Part shown: piece by piece, positions 51,090-60,582 of the stretch
Layout: each line of letters begins with the position of its first letter
Numbering within the stretch: position 1 is the first letter of the stretch
Source: Acinetobacter sp. ASP199
GTDB taxonomy: Bacteria > Pseudomonadota > Gammaproteobacteria > Pseudomonadales > Moraxellaceae
Direction of reading: 5' to 3'
NCBI RefSeq assembly: GCF_022700675.1
Contig: NZ_CP062182.1
Coordinates: 2,790,001-2,854,000 of the forward strand
DNA length: 64,000 nucleotides
Notes under the pieces: generated by a model
What the model was told of the DNA's origin: nothing
Database searches by the model: none
The model's input: the letters and a program-made list of their open reading frames with translations, nothing else
Made by a program: the position numbers and the translations under genes

Positions 51090-51749
51090 TTATTTTAAAA
51101 AACCATTTTCAGCTAAAAAATTCATACTAATTTTAGACTGTGGTGTGGTTTCAGCCGCCTTATCGCCGAGCAACAAACGCTCGATATAACGTACCAGCAC
51201 ATCCACTTCCAGATTGACTTTGGTCCCGACTTTCCAGGTACCAATATTGGTTCGTTCAGCGGTATGTGGAATCAGGTTTAGACTGAGAATATTGCCACGC
51301 AGATGATTAATGGTCAGACTGATACCATCGACTGTCACTGAACCTTTCTCTGCCAAATATTTGGCAATTTCAGCAGGTGCCGTCACTTCAAAATAGATTG
51401 AACGGGCATCAGCACGCAGTACCGTGATTTCGCCCACAGCATCGACATGACCAGAAACAATATGCCCGCCAAAGCGTGTAGTAGGCAGCATCGCCTTCTC
51501 TACGTTCACAGGTTGACCCGCCTTCCAGGTGCCTAATGTAGTTCGATTCAGACTTTCCCGAGACACATCTGCAGCATACCAGTTGTCGCCCCAGTCGATT
51601 ACAGTCAGGCAAATGCCATTGGTCGCAATTGAATCGCCCAGATGGACATCGCTCATATCCAGATCAGTCTGAATACGTAAGCGTACATCGCCGCCGACAT
51701 TTTGCAGGCTCTCAACCTTACCCAGGCTTTCAATAATACCGGTAAACAT
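51090..51749 (-). CDS. ribE: Riboflavin synthase alpha chain
   Basis: A 219-residue riboflavin synthase that dismutates two 6,7-dimethyl-8-ribityllumazine molecules. Two repeated lumazine-binding barrels (about 1-95 and 97-200) are evident: MFTGIIESLGKV, and GHIVSGHVDAVGEI starting the second. It begins 22 bases after the methyltransferase stop and ends at a terminator. Confidence 0.95.
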   Translation of the reverse strand: MFTGIIESLGKVESLQNVGGDVRLRIQTDLDMSDVHLGDSIATNGICLTVIDWGDNWYAADVSRESLNRTTLGTWKAGQPVNVEKAMLPTTRFGGHIVSGHVDAVGEITVLRADARSIYFEVTAPAEIAKYLAEKGSVTVDGISLTINHLRGNILSLNLIPHTAERTNIGTWKVGTKVNLEVDVLVRYIERLLLGDKAAETTPQSKISMNFLAENGFLK

Positions 51750-51771
51750 TTCCTATTCCTTTTTTATGCTT

Positions 51772-53064
51772 TTACCACAATGCCAGTTGCGTGCTCACAC
51801 TGGTCGTATCCACGCCGCCCAACTCTGCATAATGGTGTAACTGACCCAACAGCTGACGGATCGGTGGACCTGACTTGGCATGTGTATCGGTAATCACGAT
51901 AAATTCCAGTACACGTGCACGTTCAGACTGGCGCTGTTTACTCACACGATAACGTGGCACATCTTGCGTCAGCAAAGTTACACGGCCACGTTTCAGATTG
52001 GCCTGTAACAGATCCGTAGCACTGATATTACCATCGGTAGAATAACTGGTCAGAATAAAACGTGCATTGATGGTCGCCAATAAAGTTTCATAGGCTTCTT
52101 TGGCATGCTTGGATGAGTTGTACTGACTTGGACGCTCTTTACGCCAAGCACGGTCAATACCGCTCTTAAAGCCTTTAGTATCTGGCGTCGGCAGATCAAC
52201 CTGATCCCATAAGGTCAGTGCATTCAGTACGTGATAGTTACTGCTATAGGCATGCTGATTATATGGCGGATCGAGATAAGCGACATCCACTTCAAAGCCA
52301 CTCATCTGATTCGCCAGATGCTGGGCATCGACACACCACATTTCAGCTGCAGGACCTTTATGCTTGTTATCTTCACAGAAACGGCTTGGGGTGAGCCAGA
52401 GCAAGGATTCAATACGCTCCAATGCAGTCTGGGTTTTACCGCCCCAGCCATGATGGAAGCTTTTAAATACGCCAGAGGTATTGCTGACAAAACTGGCTGA
52501 ATATAGCAGTGGTGCCAGCAAGGCACTCATTTCTACATCATCGATCGCACCTTGCGCTTGCCAGGTGGCAATCTGCTGACGGATCGCATCAATACGCATG
52601 CCATTACGGCGTTTAAAAAACAAACGGTCTCGGGTCGGGTCATAGATTTCATCATTGCGTGGACACAAGTTATGTGTTACCCAGCCTTTAACTTCAGGCA
52701 AGCGGTTCAGATAATCAATCGCTTTCTGATAGCCGCCGAGCTCTTTAAATGCAGGTGCTTCGGTACAAGCCAGAACTGCATGATTCAGTGCATGGCTATA
52801 CGGTTCCCAGTCATTGGCAATCACACGATAACCATTCTGACGGGCCAGACGCGAAACCACCCCGGAACCGGCAAAGAAATCGGCAAAAATCGGCGCACGA
52901 CCATCTTCACGTTTTAGGGTTCCGGTGCTCTCAAGTGCTTCCAGAATTAAATGTAGTAAACGGCGCTTGTTCCCCAAATAAGGAACCAACTGATGGAAAA
53001 GATATTCATCTGTGGTACGTGCCGCGTGGCGACGTTTGTGATAAACCGTAGACTCTGAATTCAT
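51772..53064 (-). CDS. D12-class N6-adenine DNA methyltransferase, orphan
   Basis: A 430-residue DNA adenine methyltransferase. The N-terminal VPYLGNKRRLL resembles the D12 class SAM-binding start, followed by motif I ADFFAGSGVVSRLA near 60-75 and motif IV YLDPPYN near 264-270. The middle region is the likely target-recognition part, and the C-terminus binds with few known landmarks. There is no restriction gene beside it, so it is an orphan enzyme. It overlaps ribD by four bases and precedes ribE by 22. From memory, an Acinetobacter adenine methyltransferase called AamA (site GAATTC) may correspond; I have not confirmed that identity. Confidence 0.9.
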   Translation of the reverse strand: MNSESTVYHKRRHAARTTDEYLFHQLVPYLGNKRRLLHLILEALESTGTLKREDGRAPIFADFFAGSGVVSRLARQNGYRVIANDWEPYSHALNHAVLACTEAPAFKELGGYQKAIDYLNRLPEVKGWVTHNLCPRNDEIYDPTRDRLFFKRRNGMRIDAIRQQIATWQAQGAIDDVEMSALLAPLLYSASFVSNTSGVFKSFHHGWGGKTQTALERIESLLWLTPSRFCEDNKHKGPAAEMWCVDAQHLANQMSGFEVDVAYLDPPYNQHAYSSNYHVLNALTLWDQVDLPTPDTKGFKSGIDRAWRKERPSQYNSSKHAKEAYETLLATINARFILTSYSTDGNISATDLLQANLKRGRVTLLTQDVPRYRVSKQRQSERARVLEFIVITDTHAKSGPPIRQLLGQLHHYAELGGVDTTSVSTQLALW

Positions 53065-54149
53065 AGTGTCTCTTGAGAAGGAATTAACCTGAAGCGCACG
53101 TCATCACCCACGCGGGTGACATCCTGCAACTTGAATCGAAGTTGTTCTGCCATTCGGCTGAATTCTGCATTGAACATACTACGCGCAGTTTGCCCCAATA
53201 AGGTCGGTGCAACATAACTGATGAGTTCATCCACCAGTTGTGCCTGTAAAAATGCGCTAGATAAAGTCGCTCCTGCCTCAACCAGCACGTCATAAATCTG
53301 ATGCTGCTGAACCAGTTGCTGTAATAATTCTTGTAAAGGTTGAATCTCAAGCTGGGTTACACCGAGATCTGCCAGTTCCTGACGATACGGTCCCATGACC
53401 ATCACAGTTTCTGCTTGTTCCAAAATCTTGGCGTTTAGAGGCAAGCGACCTTGGCGATCCAGAATAATTCGTTTTGGCTGAACAATGGTGCTAATGTCAT
53501 CCACACTATTCAGGCTACGTACATTCAGCTGACAATCATCCGCCAATACGGTTTCAATACCAGTCATCACTGCACCAGAAATCGCACGCCAGTGCTGGAC
53601 GTCCTGACGTGCTTCAGTTCCAGTAATCCATTTCGATTCACCGGATGCCATGGCTGTACGACCATCTAAACTCGATGCAATTTTCACACGCACATAAGGC
53701 ATCCCAGTCGCCATGGCTTTCAGAAAACCATAATTGAGTGGATGTGCTTCATCTTCACAGATGCCCACTTCAACTTCGATACCAGCATCTTTCAGGATCT
53801 GTACACCCTTGCCTGCCACAAGTGGATTCGGATCAGGACAAGCCACCACAACTTTAGCCACGCCAGCTTCAACCAGACCTTTGGCGCAAGGTGGCGTTCG
53901 GCCATAATGCGCACAAGGCTCTAAAGTCACATAAGCCGTTGCGCCACGTGCTTGCTCTGCGGCCTGACGCATGGCAAACACTTCCGCATGTGGCTGTCCG
54001 GCTTTGGGATGAAAACCTTCGCCCACAATTAAGCCATCTTTGACAATGACACAGCCAACGTTTGGATTCGGTTTGGTGGAATACTGGCCCTGACGTGCCA
54101 GTTCGATGGCACGGCGCATCCAGATTTGATCTTGAGTTATTTCAATCAT
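53061..54149 (-). CDS. ribD: Bifunctional pyrimidine deaminase/reductase RibD
   Basis: A 362-residue enzyme of riboflavin synthesis. The deaminase half has zinc ligands in HAEVFA near residue 53 and PCAHYGRTPPC near 78-88; the reductase half (about 145-355) has KIASSLDGRTA and ILDRQGRLP, binding NADPH. It starts two bases after nrdR and shares four bases with the methyltransferase gene. Confidence 0.95.
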   Translation of the reverse strand: MIEITQDQIWMRRAIELARQGQYSTKPNPNVGCVIVKDGLIVGEGFHPKAGQPHAEVFAMRQAAEQARGATAYVTLEPCAHYGRTPPCAKGLVEAGVAKVVVACPDPNPLVAGKGVQILKDAGIEVEVGICEDEAHPLNYGFLKAMATGMPYVRVKIASSLDGRTAMASGESKWITGTEARQDVQHWRAISGAVMTGIETVLADDCQLNVRSLNSVDDISTIVQPKRIILDRQGRLPLNAKILEQAETVMVMGPYRQELADLGVTQLEIQPLQELLQQLVQQHQIYDVLVEAGATLSSAFLQAQLVDELISYVAPTLLGQTARSMFNAEFSRMAEQLRFKLQDVTRVGDDVRFRLIPSQETL

Positions 54150-54151
54150 GC

Positions 54152-54619
54152 TTATTCTTGTAATTCGCCGCGTTGCTGCATCTGTTCGATCTGACGACGA
54201 AAGGCTTCGACATCCTGGAAATCCTGATACACCGAAGCAAAACGGACATAAGCGACATGATCAAGTGCAAATAGCGATTGCATGACAATTTCACCAATCG
54301 TGCGTGATTTCACATCACGTTCACCCAAACGGCGAATCTGTAATTGAATATCACTGAGCACCGTTTCAATCTGTTCTTGCGTCACAGGACGTTTCTGCAA
54401 GGCATGCATCAGTGAACGGCGTAATTTGGCTTCATCAAAGGGTTCATTCTTGCCATCAGATTTGATGACACGCGGCATCACCACTTCATAACTTTCAAAG
54501 GTGGTAAAGCGTTCATTACAACTGACGCATTCACGACGGCGGCGAATCTGGCAACCTTCAGCGGCCAGGCGTGAATCAATCACTTTACTGTCTGGTGTAT
54601 TGCAAAATGGGCAATGCAT
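54152..54619 (-). CDS. nrdR: Transcriptional repressor NrdR
   Basis: A 155-residue ATP-cone repressor of ribonucleotide reductase genes. The zinc ribbon MHCPFC...CVSC is at residues 3-34, followed by ERFTTFE and the ATP cone (about 46-136). nrdR-ribD is a common gene pair. First gene of the unit that includes the DNA methyltransferase. Confidence 0.95.
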   Translation of the reverse strand: MHCPFCNTPDSKVIDSRLAAEGCQIRRRRECVSCNERFTTFESYEVVMPRVIKSDGKNEPFDEAKLRRSLMHALQKRPVTQEQIETVLSDIQLQIRRLGERDVKSRTIGEIVMQSLFALDHVAYVRFASVYQDFQDVEAFRRQIEQMQQRGELQE

Positions 54620-54700
54620 AGCGGTTTAATTGAACAAATCCTGATGATTTCCGAGTGTAGCAAAAATTCCAAACTTTGTAGAGTTTTACGCAACATATAG

Positions 54701-54728
54701 AAAAAAAACAGCCCTGACGGGCTGTTTT
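54701..54728 (-). terminator. Terminator after amtB
   Basis: AACAGCCC and GGGCTGTT form an 8-bp GC-rich stem around a 4-base loop, with eight T residues downstream on the minus strand. It follows the amtB stop and precedes nrdR. Confidence 0.88.
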
Positions 54729-54758
54729 ACACAATATATTGATTATTGTTTTAGCAGA

Positions 54759-56168
54759 TTATTCGACACGTTCGCCATGTTGGCTCAAATCCAGACCCAT
54801 GCGTTCATCATCAGAAGAAACACGGATGCCAATGATCAGATCAAGCACTTTCAGAATAATGAAAGTCAAGATTGCAGAGTAAACGATCGTTGCTAGTACA
54901 CCTTCAACTTGTACCCATAATTGATGCATTACATCTGTTGGTGCAGCGTCACCCATGATGAATTCGCTGGCAAAGAATGCAGTCAGAATCGCACCAACAA
55001 TACCACCCACACCATGCAGACCGAAAGCATCTAGAGAATCATCAGCTTTAAGCATACGTTTCAGCGCAGTAATACCCCAGAAACATACTACACCACCAAT
55101 TAAGCCCATCGCTAAGGCACCGCCTACAGTTACGAAACCAGCTGCTGGAGTAATCACCACCAGACCGGCAATTGCACCAGATGCACCGCCTAATACAGAT
55201 GCTTTACCACGTGCAATTTTTTCAGTAATTAACCAAGAGATGGCTGCTGCCGCTGCTGCTACTTGAGTTACAACCAGTGCATAACCTGCAGAACCGTTCG
55301 CACCCAATGCTGAACCACCGTTGAAGCCAAACCAGCCCACCCAGAGTAAGCTTGCGCCAACCACTGTCAGTGTCAGGTTATGTGGTGCCATAGATTCACG
55401 GCCCAAGCCCATACGTGAACCAAGCATGTATGCTGCAACCAGACCCGCAACACCTGAGTTGATATGAACGACTGTACCACCAGCGAAGTCAAGCGCACCG
55501 TCATTGCCTAACCAGCCGCCGCCCCATACCCAGTGAGTGATTGGTGCATAAACCAGAACAACCCAAAGTGCAATGAATGCCACGAAAGCACCGAACTTCA
55601 TACGTTCAGCGATAGAACCGCTAATGATGGCAACGGTAATAATCGCAAAAGTCATTTGGAAGATGACGAACAGGATTTCAGGAATGGTGCCTGAAAGTGC
55701 TTCAGTCGTAATACCGGACAGCATGAACTTATCCAGGCTACCAATAAAGGCATTCCCTTCACCAAATGCCAAGGTATAACCAATCGCCACCCAGGCAATA
55801 CTCACGACTGCAGCTGCAATAAAGCTATGCACCATAGTGCTGAGTACGTTTTTCTTACGTACCATACCACCATAGAACAGGGCTAAACCTGGAATGGTCA
55901 TCAGTAAAACAAGTGCGGTTGACGTTAAAACCCAGGCAGTATCGCCTGTATCGAGTGTGGCTTCTTCTTCTGCAGCTGCCGCTTCTTCAATCGGCGCTGT
56001 TTCTACTGTTTCTACAGCAGTAACTTCTGTAGTATCTGGAGTTTCTGTTGCATCAACTAAAGCAACTTCCTCGGTAGGAACGGCTGCTGATGCGGCTTCT
56101 TCAGCCCAGGCAACAGAACCGCCCAAAAGTGCGCCGGACAGACCCAACGCGAGTAGTATTTTTTTCAT
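54759..56168 (-). CDS. amtB: Ammonium transporter AmtB
   Basis: A 469-residue ammonia/ammonium channel of the inner membrane. A signal peptide (MKKILLALGLSGALLGGSVAWA) is followed by about 50 residues rich in Glu, Ala, Thr and Val before the first channel helix (DTAWVLTSTALVLLMTIPGLALFYGG). The pore region shows the paired His positions in GALDFAGGTVVHINSGVAGL and FGLHGVGGIVGAI. It starts 59 bases after glnK. The acidic extension is unusual compared with E. coli AmtB. Confidence 0.95.
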   Translation of the reverse strand: MKKILLALGLSGALLGGSVAWAEEAASAAVPTEEVALVDATETPDTTEVTAVETVETAPIEEAAAAEEEATLDTGDTAWVLTSTALVLLMTIPGLALFYGGMVRKKNVLSTMVHSFIAAAVVSIAWVAIGYTLAFGEGNAFIGSLDKFMLSGITTEALSGTIPEILFVIFQMTFAIITVAIISGSIAERMKFGAFVAFIALWVVLVYAPITHWVWGGGWLGNDGALDFAGGTVVHINSGVAGLVAAYMLGSRMGLGRESMAPHNLTLTVVGASLLWVGWFGFNGGSALGANGSAGYALVVTQVAAAAAAISWLITEKIARGKASVLGGASGAIAGLVVITPAAGFVTVGGALAMGLIGGVVCFWGITALKRMLKADDSLDAFGLHGVGGIVGAILTAFFASEFIMGDAAPTDVMHQLWVQVEGVLATIVYSAILTFIILKVLDLIIGIRVSSDDERMGLDLSQHGERVE

Positions 56169-56227
56169 TCGTATCCCCCAACCAAGTTTTTGTGAGTTAT
56201 TCGCTACTCAGCAAACTTTGTGCCAAA

Positions 56228-56602
<375 letters not shown>

Positions 56603-56607
56603 TTATG

Positions 56608-56623
56608 TTCAAATTTCATGCCA
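56608..56623 (-). promoter_or_regulatory. Candidate sigma-54 promoter for glnK-amtB
   Basis: On the minus strand TGGCATGAAATTTGAA matches the -24/-12 consensus TGGCACGN4TTGCW with correct GG-G spacing and one clear departure (A for the C of the -12 GC). It is about 40 bases ahead of the glnK ATG. RpoN control of glnK-amtB is common, but the mismatch lowers confidence. Confidence 0.4.
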
Positions 56624-56842
56624 AGATTTCTAAGGTCGGGGGAAATTAGAAAGCTCGACATGCGGTTTCCCTGAACATTATTTTATACTTATAAATCTTT
56701 TGAATCTTCAAATTTTAGTCATTTTTATGTGGTCTTTTATGATAATAATTATCGATTAATCCCATATTTTGTCTGAAATACTATAGTCTTGATCCTTGCA
56801 GTGCTAAACTGTGCACTTATTTCCATCTCTATGGACCACACA

Positions 56843-57070
56843 ATGATTGAAACTTTATTACAAGCAATCTTGCAGCAAATCGAAGAACCAAAAAAAGATC
56901 TTGAACATAATCTTCGTGCTTTATTAAACGAAGCAGTAAGTAAAATGGATCTGGTCTCAAAAGAGGAAATTGAACGTCAACGTACAGCCCTAAATCAGGC
57001 CAATCAGCGTTTAAATGAATTGCTTAAACAAGTCGAATCACTTGAAGAAAAGATATTGAATAAAAAATAA
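56843..57070 (+). CDS. ubiK: Ubiquinone biosynthesis accessory factor UbiK
   Basis: A 75-residue membrane-fusogenic-like small protein of the UbiK (YqiC/BMFP) family, needed for full aerobic ubiquinone synthesis through the UbiJ complex. N-terminal amphipathic helix (about 1-30) and a C-terminal coiled coil (about 42-72) are visible. I start at ATG 56843 (MIETLLQAIL); an upstream in-frame start at 56789 does not resemble the family. Confidence 0.88.
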   Translation: MIETLLQAILQQIEEPKKDLEHNLRALLNEAVSKMDLVSKEEIERQRTALNQANQRLNELLKQVESLEEKILNKK

Positions 57071-57134
57071 GCACCAGCGAAGTGCATAAAAGACAAATAA
57101 CGAACAATAATAACGCACCAAAATGGAACAATAA

Positions 57135-58622
57135 ATGTCTTTTGCTAAAATCCATACCCGGGGTTTGCTAGGACTGCATGCCCCTTTAATTGAAGTTGAA
57201 GTCCATGTCAGTCAGGGCATGCCCTCCTTAACCATTGTTGGACTGCCTGAAGCGGCGGTTCGGGAAAGCAAGGATCGGGTTCGCTCTGCCATTTTAAATA
57301 GTGGCTACCAGTTCCCGACCAAACGCTTAACCATCAATCTTGCTCCGGCTGATCTGCCCAAAGACGGTTCACGTTTGGACTTGCCAATTGCTTTAGGAAT
57401 TCTGCTGGCTTCAGGACAATTACCTGAAAACTGTACTGATGGCATGGAATTCATTGGTGAACTTGCCTTAGATGGTCAACTGCGTCCCATCACGGGTACG
57501 CTTAGTATCGCTATTGCCTGTCAACAATCCCAGCATGAACTGATTCTACCCAAAGAAAATGCTCAGGAAGCCTGCCAGTTACCTGATTTCCGGGTATTTA
57601 CCGCCGCTCATCTGAAAGAAGTCTGTGATCATTTAAATAAACTCACACCTTTAACCCAGATAGAAGCTCAACTACAGGTGAATCATTCAGATTCGCGCTT
57701 TGACTTAGCCGATGTCAAAGGCCAGCTACGCCCAAGACGAGCTTTGGAAATTGCTGCTGCAGGTGGACATTCTTTATTATTTAGAGGACCTCCTGGAACC
57801 GGTAAAACTTTACTGGCTTCGCGACTCGCCAGTATCTTGCCGCCACTCAATACTGAAGAAAACCTTGAAGTCGCCAGTATTTATTCAATTGCCAATAATA
57901 GTCATACTTTTGGACAGCGTCCTTTCCGTGCACCACATCATACCGCATCTGCAGTTGCCTTGGTTGGTGGAGGATCGCATCCTAAACCGGGTGAAATTAC
58001 GCTGGCACATCTAGGTGTATTATTTCTGGATGAATTGCCAGAGTTTGACAGGAAAGTGCTTGAAGTATTACGTCAGCCTTTGGAATCCAAGGAAATTGTG
58101 ATTTCACGTGCCTCCCGACAAATTACTTTTCCAGCCAACTTTCAGCTGGTTGCAGCGATGAATCCCTGCCCTTGTGGTTATGCCTTTAATCAGGATATTC
58201 GCTGCCAGTGTTCGCCAGAAATGATCAAGCGTTATCAGAACCGGATTTCTGGACCATTACTGGATCGAATTGATTTACATATTGATGTGCCGCCACTGCA
58301 AGCCCATGAATTACAATCTACACAACCGGTAGAAGACTCTGCCACGGTCAGAGAGCGTGTAATAACTGCTTATGAGCTGCAAATACAAAGACAGAATAAG
58401 CTGAATATGGCATTAAACCCAAAACAGTTAGAGCAGTTCGCGCCACTCAATGCGCAGGCCAGTAAGATGTTTGAACTTGCCCAGCAAAAGCTGAATCTGT
58501 CTGCCCGTGCTTATCATCGGGTATTAAGAGTGGCTCGTACCATTGCCGATTTAGCTGAGAGTTCAGAAATTCAGACTCAGCATTTATCTGAAGCACTGTC
58601 ATATCGGGGACAGCAGAGCTAA
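57135..58622 (+). CDS. comM: ComM / YifB Mg-chelatase-like AAA+ helicase
   Basis: A 495-residue AAA+ protein that drives branch migration during natural transformation. N-terminal fold (about 1-170), Walker A GPPGTGKTLLASRL near 217, Walker B FLDELPEF near 300 and the NPCPCGY segment near 345 are intact. The gene is uninterrupted; comM is a known insertion hotspot for resistance islands in A. baumannii. It ends at a terminator shared with the TorF-like gene. Confidence 0.95.
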   Translation: MSFAKIHTRGLLGLHAPLIEVEVHVSQGMPSLTIVGLPEAAVRESKDRVRSAILNSGYQFPTKRLTINLAPADLPKDGSRLDLPIALGILLASGQLPENCTDGMEFIGELALDGQLRPITGTLSIAIACQQSQHELILPKENAQEACQLPDFRVFTAAHLKEVCDHLNKLTPLTQIEAQLQVNHSDSRFDLADVKGQLRPRRALEIAAAGGHSLLFRGPPGTGKTLLASRLASILPPLNTEENLEVASIYSIANNSHTFGQRPFRAPHHTASAVALVGGGSHPKPGEITLAHLGVLFLDELPEFDRKVLEVLRQPLESKEIVISRASRQITFPANFQLVAAMNPCPCGYAFNQDIRCQCSPEMIKRYQNRISGPLLDRIDLHIDVPPLQAHELQSTQPVEDSATVRERVITAYELQIQRQNKLNMALNPKQLEQFAPLNAQASKMFELAQQKLNLSARAYHRVLRVARTIADLAESSEIQTQHLSEALSYRGQQS

Positions 58623-58632
58623 ATCAGTAAAC

Positions 58633-58664
58633 AAAAAAAGGCGACCTTACGTCGCCTTTTTTTA
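58633..58664. terminator. Bidirectional terminator between comM and a TorF-like gene
   Basis: AAAGGCGAC and GTCGCCTTT form a 9-bp stem around a 5-base loop with A and T runs on both sides. It ends comM and the opposing porin gene. Confidence 0.88.
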
Positions 58665-58673
58665 TTAAAAGAA

Positions 58674-59444
58674 TTAGAAACTATAGCTTAAACCAAGTAC
58701 AACTTTATTTTTTAAGCTAGTGTCATCACGTAACTTGCCACCAATAATATAATCCATACTTGCAGTCACACCAGTATCTGCAATTGGTTTACTCAAACCT
58801 AAAGTTAAATGACGGAAAGCAAAATCTTCAGTCGTATCACCAAGTAAACCACCTTCATGATCACCACTATCAGAATAGTAATAAGCACCGAGCGAGGTAT
58901 TTAAAGAGAAATCTTGTGGTAAAGCATAACTATATGATGCCAAGAAATAAGTATCGCCTGAGTTCCCCCACACTAAATCATCTAGCAAAGTTTGGGCAGT
59001 CAAACTGAAGTCTTTATAGTTAATACCTACTAAGGTTTCTAAACCATCTGTATCGACGTCAGATTCATAATAATAATAGTAAGTTAGGCCAAGCGTATAA
59101 CCTAAATCTTCATTAATTGAACCGTTATAACCAGCATAAAAATCATGTTCAAATGCTTTTGATCCCTGAAATTCTTCTTCTACCTCATTGTAGTCTGTCC
59201 AAGAATAATCAAGTGATGATCCCCAATATCCTGCATAAAAACCTGATGCATGTTCATAGTCCAAACCGCCATTAATAGTTGCACCACTGTTCTCAAGTAC
59301 TGCAGTATTACCACGCAGTACATAACTAGAAAGCACACCAATATTGCCCGAAACCGAATGCGAAGATGTAGGCTCATCTGCAAAAGTAAAACTGGATGCT
59401 GAAGCCACTGCTGCAACTGCTAAAGCTTTTAAAGTGAATTTCAT
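58674..59444 (-). CDS. TorF-family putative porin, first copy
   Basis: A 256-residue outer-membrane protein with a signal peptide (MKFTLKALAVAAVASASSFTFA) and aromatic-rich alternating beta strands, ending LGLSYSF as outer-membrane barrels do. It contains GYWGSSLDY and FEHDFYAGY blocks that recur in the second copy. ATG 59444 is chosen for the signal peptide; the frame opens further upstream. Function beyond a small-solute barrel is not evident. Confidence 0.83.
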   Translation of the reverse strand: MKFTLKALAVAAVASASSFTFADEPTSSHSVSGNIGVLSSYVLRGNTAVLENSGATINGGLDYEHASGFYAGYWGSSLDYSWTDYNEVEEEFQGSKAFEHDFYAGYNGSINEDLGYTLGLTYYYYYESDVDTDGLETLVGINYKDFSLTAQTLLDDLVWGNSGDTYFLASYSYALPQDFSLNTSLGAYYYSDSGDHEGGLLGDTTEDFAFRHLTLGLSKPIADTGVTASMDYIIGGKLRDDTSLKNKVVLGLSYSF

Positions 59445-59817
59445 TGTTAGATTCCCCCAACCGTCCGCAGACGTTTTTAGTTGTGTTTGTAAACTCAACT
59501 TAGGCTTTGCAATAGCTATGCCAATCAATAAAAAGAGAAATCCAAATTATCTATAAAAGTTTTTTTATTTCTATAATTTACTGATTTTATTTATATATTT
59601 AAAAAATCAAACTCTAAATAATTTTAGACTCAACAATGAAATTAAGAAAAAATTTAAAAATAAAGTACTAAAGCTACTTCACTGTAGGACTAAATATTCG
59701 CTTACAAGTTGCCACTTTTTAAGGCTATATTTCATACAGATAAATTTTTATGCATAAAAAAGGTGCATGATATTGAGTCAATATTACACACCTTGGAATT
59801 ATTATTTCAGCAAAAAC
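59445..59817. other. Intergenic region between the two TorF-like genes (373 bases)
   Basis: AT-rich, with no convincing coding sequence. The end nearest the second copy has a long hairpin listed as a terminator. The remainder presumably holds the promoter of the first copy, which reads leftwards; no clear sigma-70 pair stands out. Confidence 0.65.
59755..59794 (-). terminator. Terminator after the second TorF-like gene
   Basis: AAGGTG and CACCTT form the base of a hairpin with an inner 7-1-7 palindrome (ATATTGA and TCAATAT), followed by TTTTTT on the minus strand. It lies 23 bases after the stop of the second copy. Confidence 0.75.
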
Positions 59818-60582
59818 TTAGAAATTAAAGTTGGCACCTAGGACCACATGATTATCGAAATCCACGCCATCACGACCTTCGCCGCCATAGACATAGTCCA
59901 GGCTCAAATCAACTCGTTCTGCGATAGTTTTACTTAGTCCAACGCGTGCTTCATTAAAAGCCAAGCTTTCTGTGGTCTGAACCAGTTGATCATCACGGCT
60001 ATCATTATACAGGGAAGCACCTATTGACGTATTCAGGTTAAAATCTTTTGGTAATGGATAACTATAAGCTGCACTAAGGTAAATATCCCCAGCATTCGCA
60101 TAGTTAACATCGGCTAGCGTCACACCCAGGCCTAAAGTCAGGTCTTTATAAGACACATCATTTAGCATCTCAAAACCAGTAGTGCGGCGCTTGTCTGAGC
60201 CATCTTCGCTATAAACTGTGCCACCATTTTGATAGTAATAAGATAAGATCTGAGACTTGTAGCTCCAGTTTTCATTTAGTGCTCGACCATAACCTATATA
60301 GAAGTCATGCTCAAAGCCTTGGCTCTGATCTTCATCAGAAGCATCATAATTTAAGGTTGAGCCCCAGTAACCCAGGAATACCCCGCTGTTGTGCGCATAT
60401 TCCAGCCCAAACTGTACCGATGGATCATCATTTTCCTCACCGCCACGGTAAATATATTTGTTCACGACACCAATAGTTGCGCTAAGTTCACCCGTAGATG
60501 AAGTTTGGGTATCTTCAGCAAAAGTACCTGAAGTCATGGTAGCAAGCAGCACAAGCGAGCCGTGTTTCAGCAGTTGAGACAT
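59818..60582 (-). CDS. TorF-family putative porin, second copy
   Basis: A 254-residue paralogue of the 58674-59444 protein. Both have the GYWGSxLxY and FEHDFYxGY blocks and matching strand layouts, but differ widely elsewhere, so the duplication is old. ATG 60582 precedes a short signal peptide (MSQLLKHGSLVLLATMTSGTFA). The last residue is Phe in GANFNF, as outer-membrane barrels require. Confidence 0.82.
   Translation of the reverse strand: MSQLLKHGSLVLLATMTSGTFAEDTQTSSTGELSATIGVVNKYIYRGGEENDDPSVQFGLEYAHNSGVFLGYWGSTLNYDASDEDQSQGFEHDFYIGYGRALNENWSYKSQILSYYYQNGGTVYSEDGSDKRRTTGFEMLNDVSYKDLTLGLGVTLADVNYANAGDIYLSAAYSYPLPKDFNLNTSIGASLYNDSRDDQLVQTTESLAFNEARVGLSKTIAERVDLSLDYVYGGEGRDGVDFDNHVVLGANFNF

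Noticed and set aside
51772..53064. A restriction-modification system
   Set aside because: No endonuclease or specificity subunit lies near the methyltransferase, and both neighbours are riboflavin genes.
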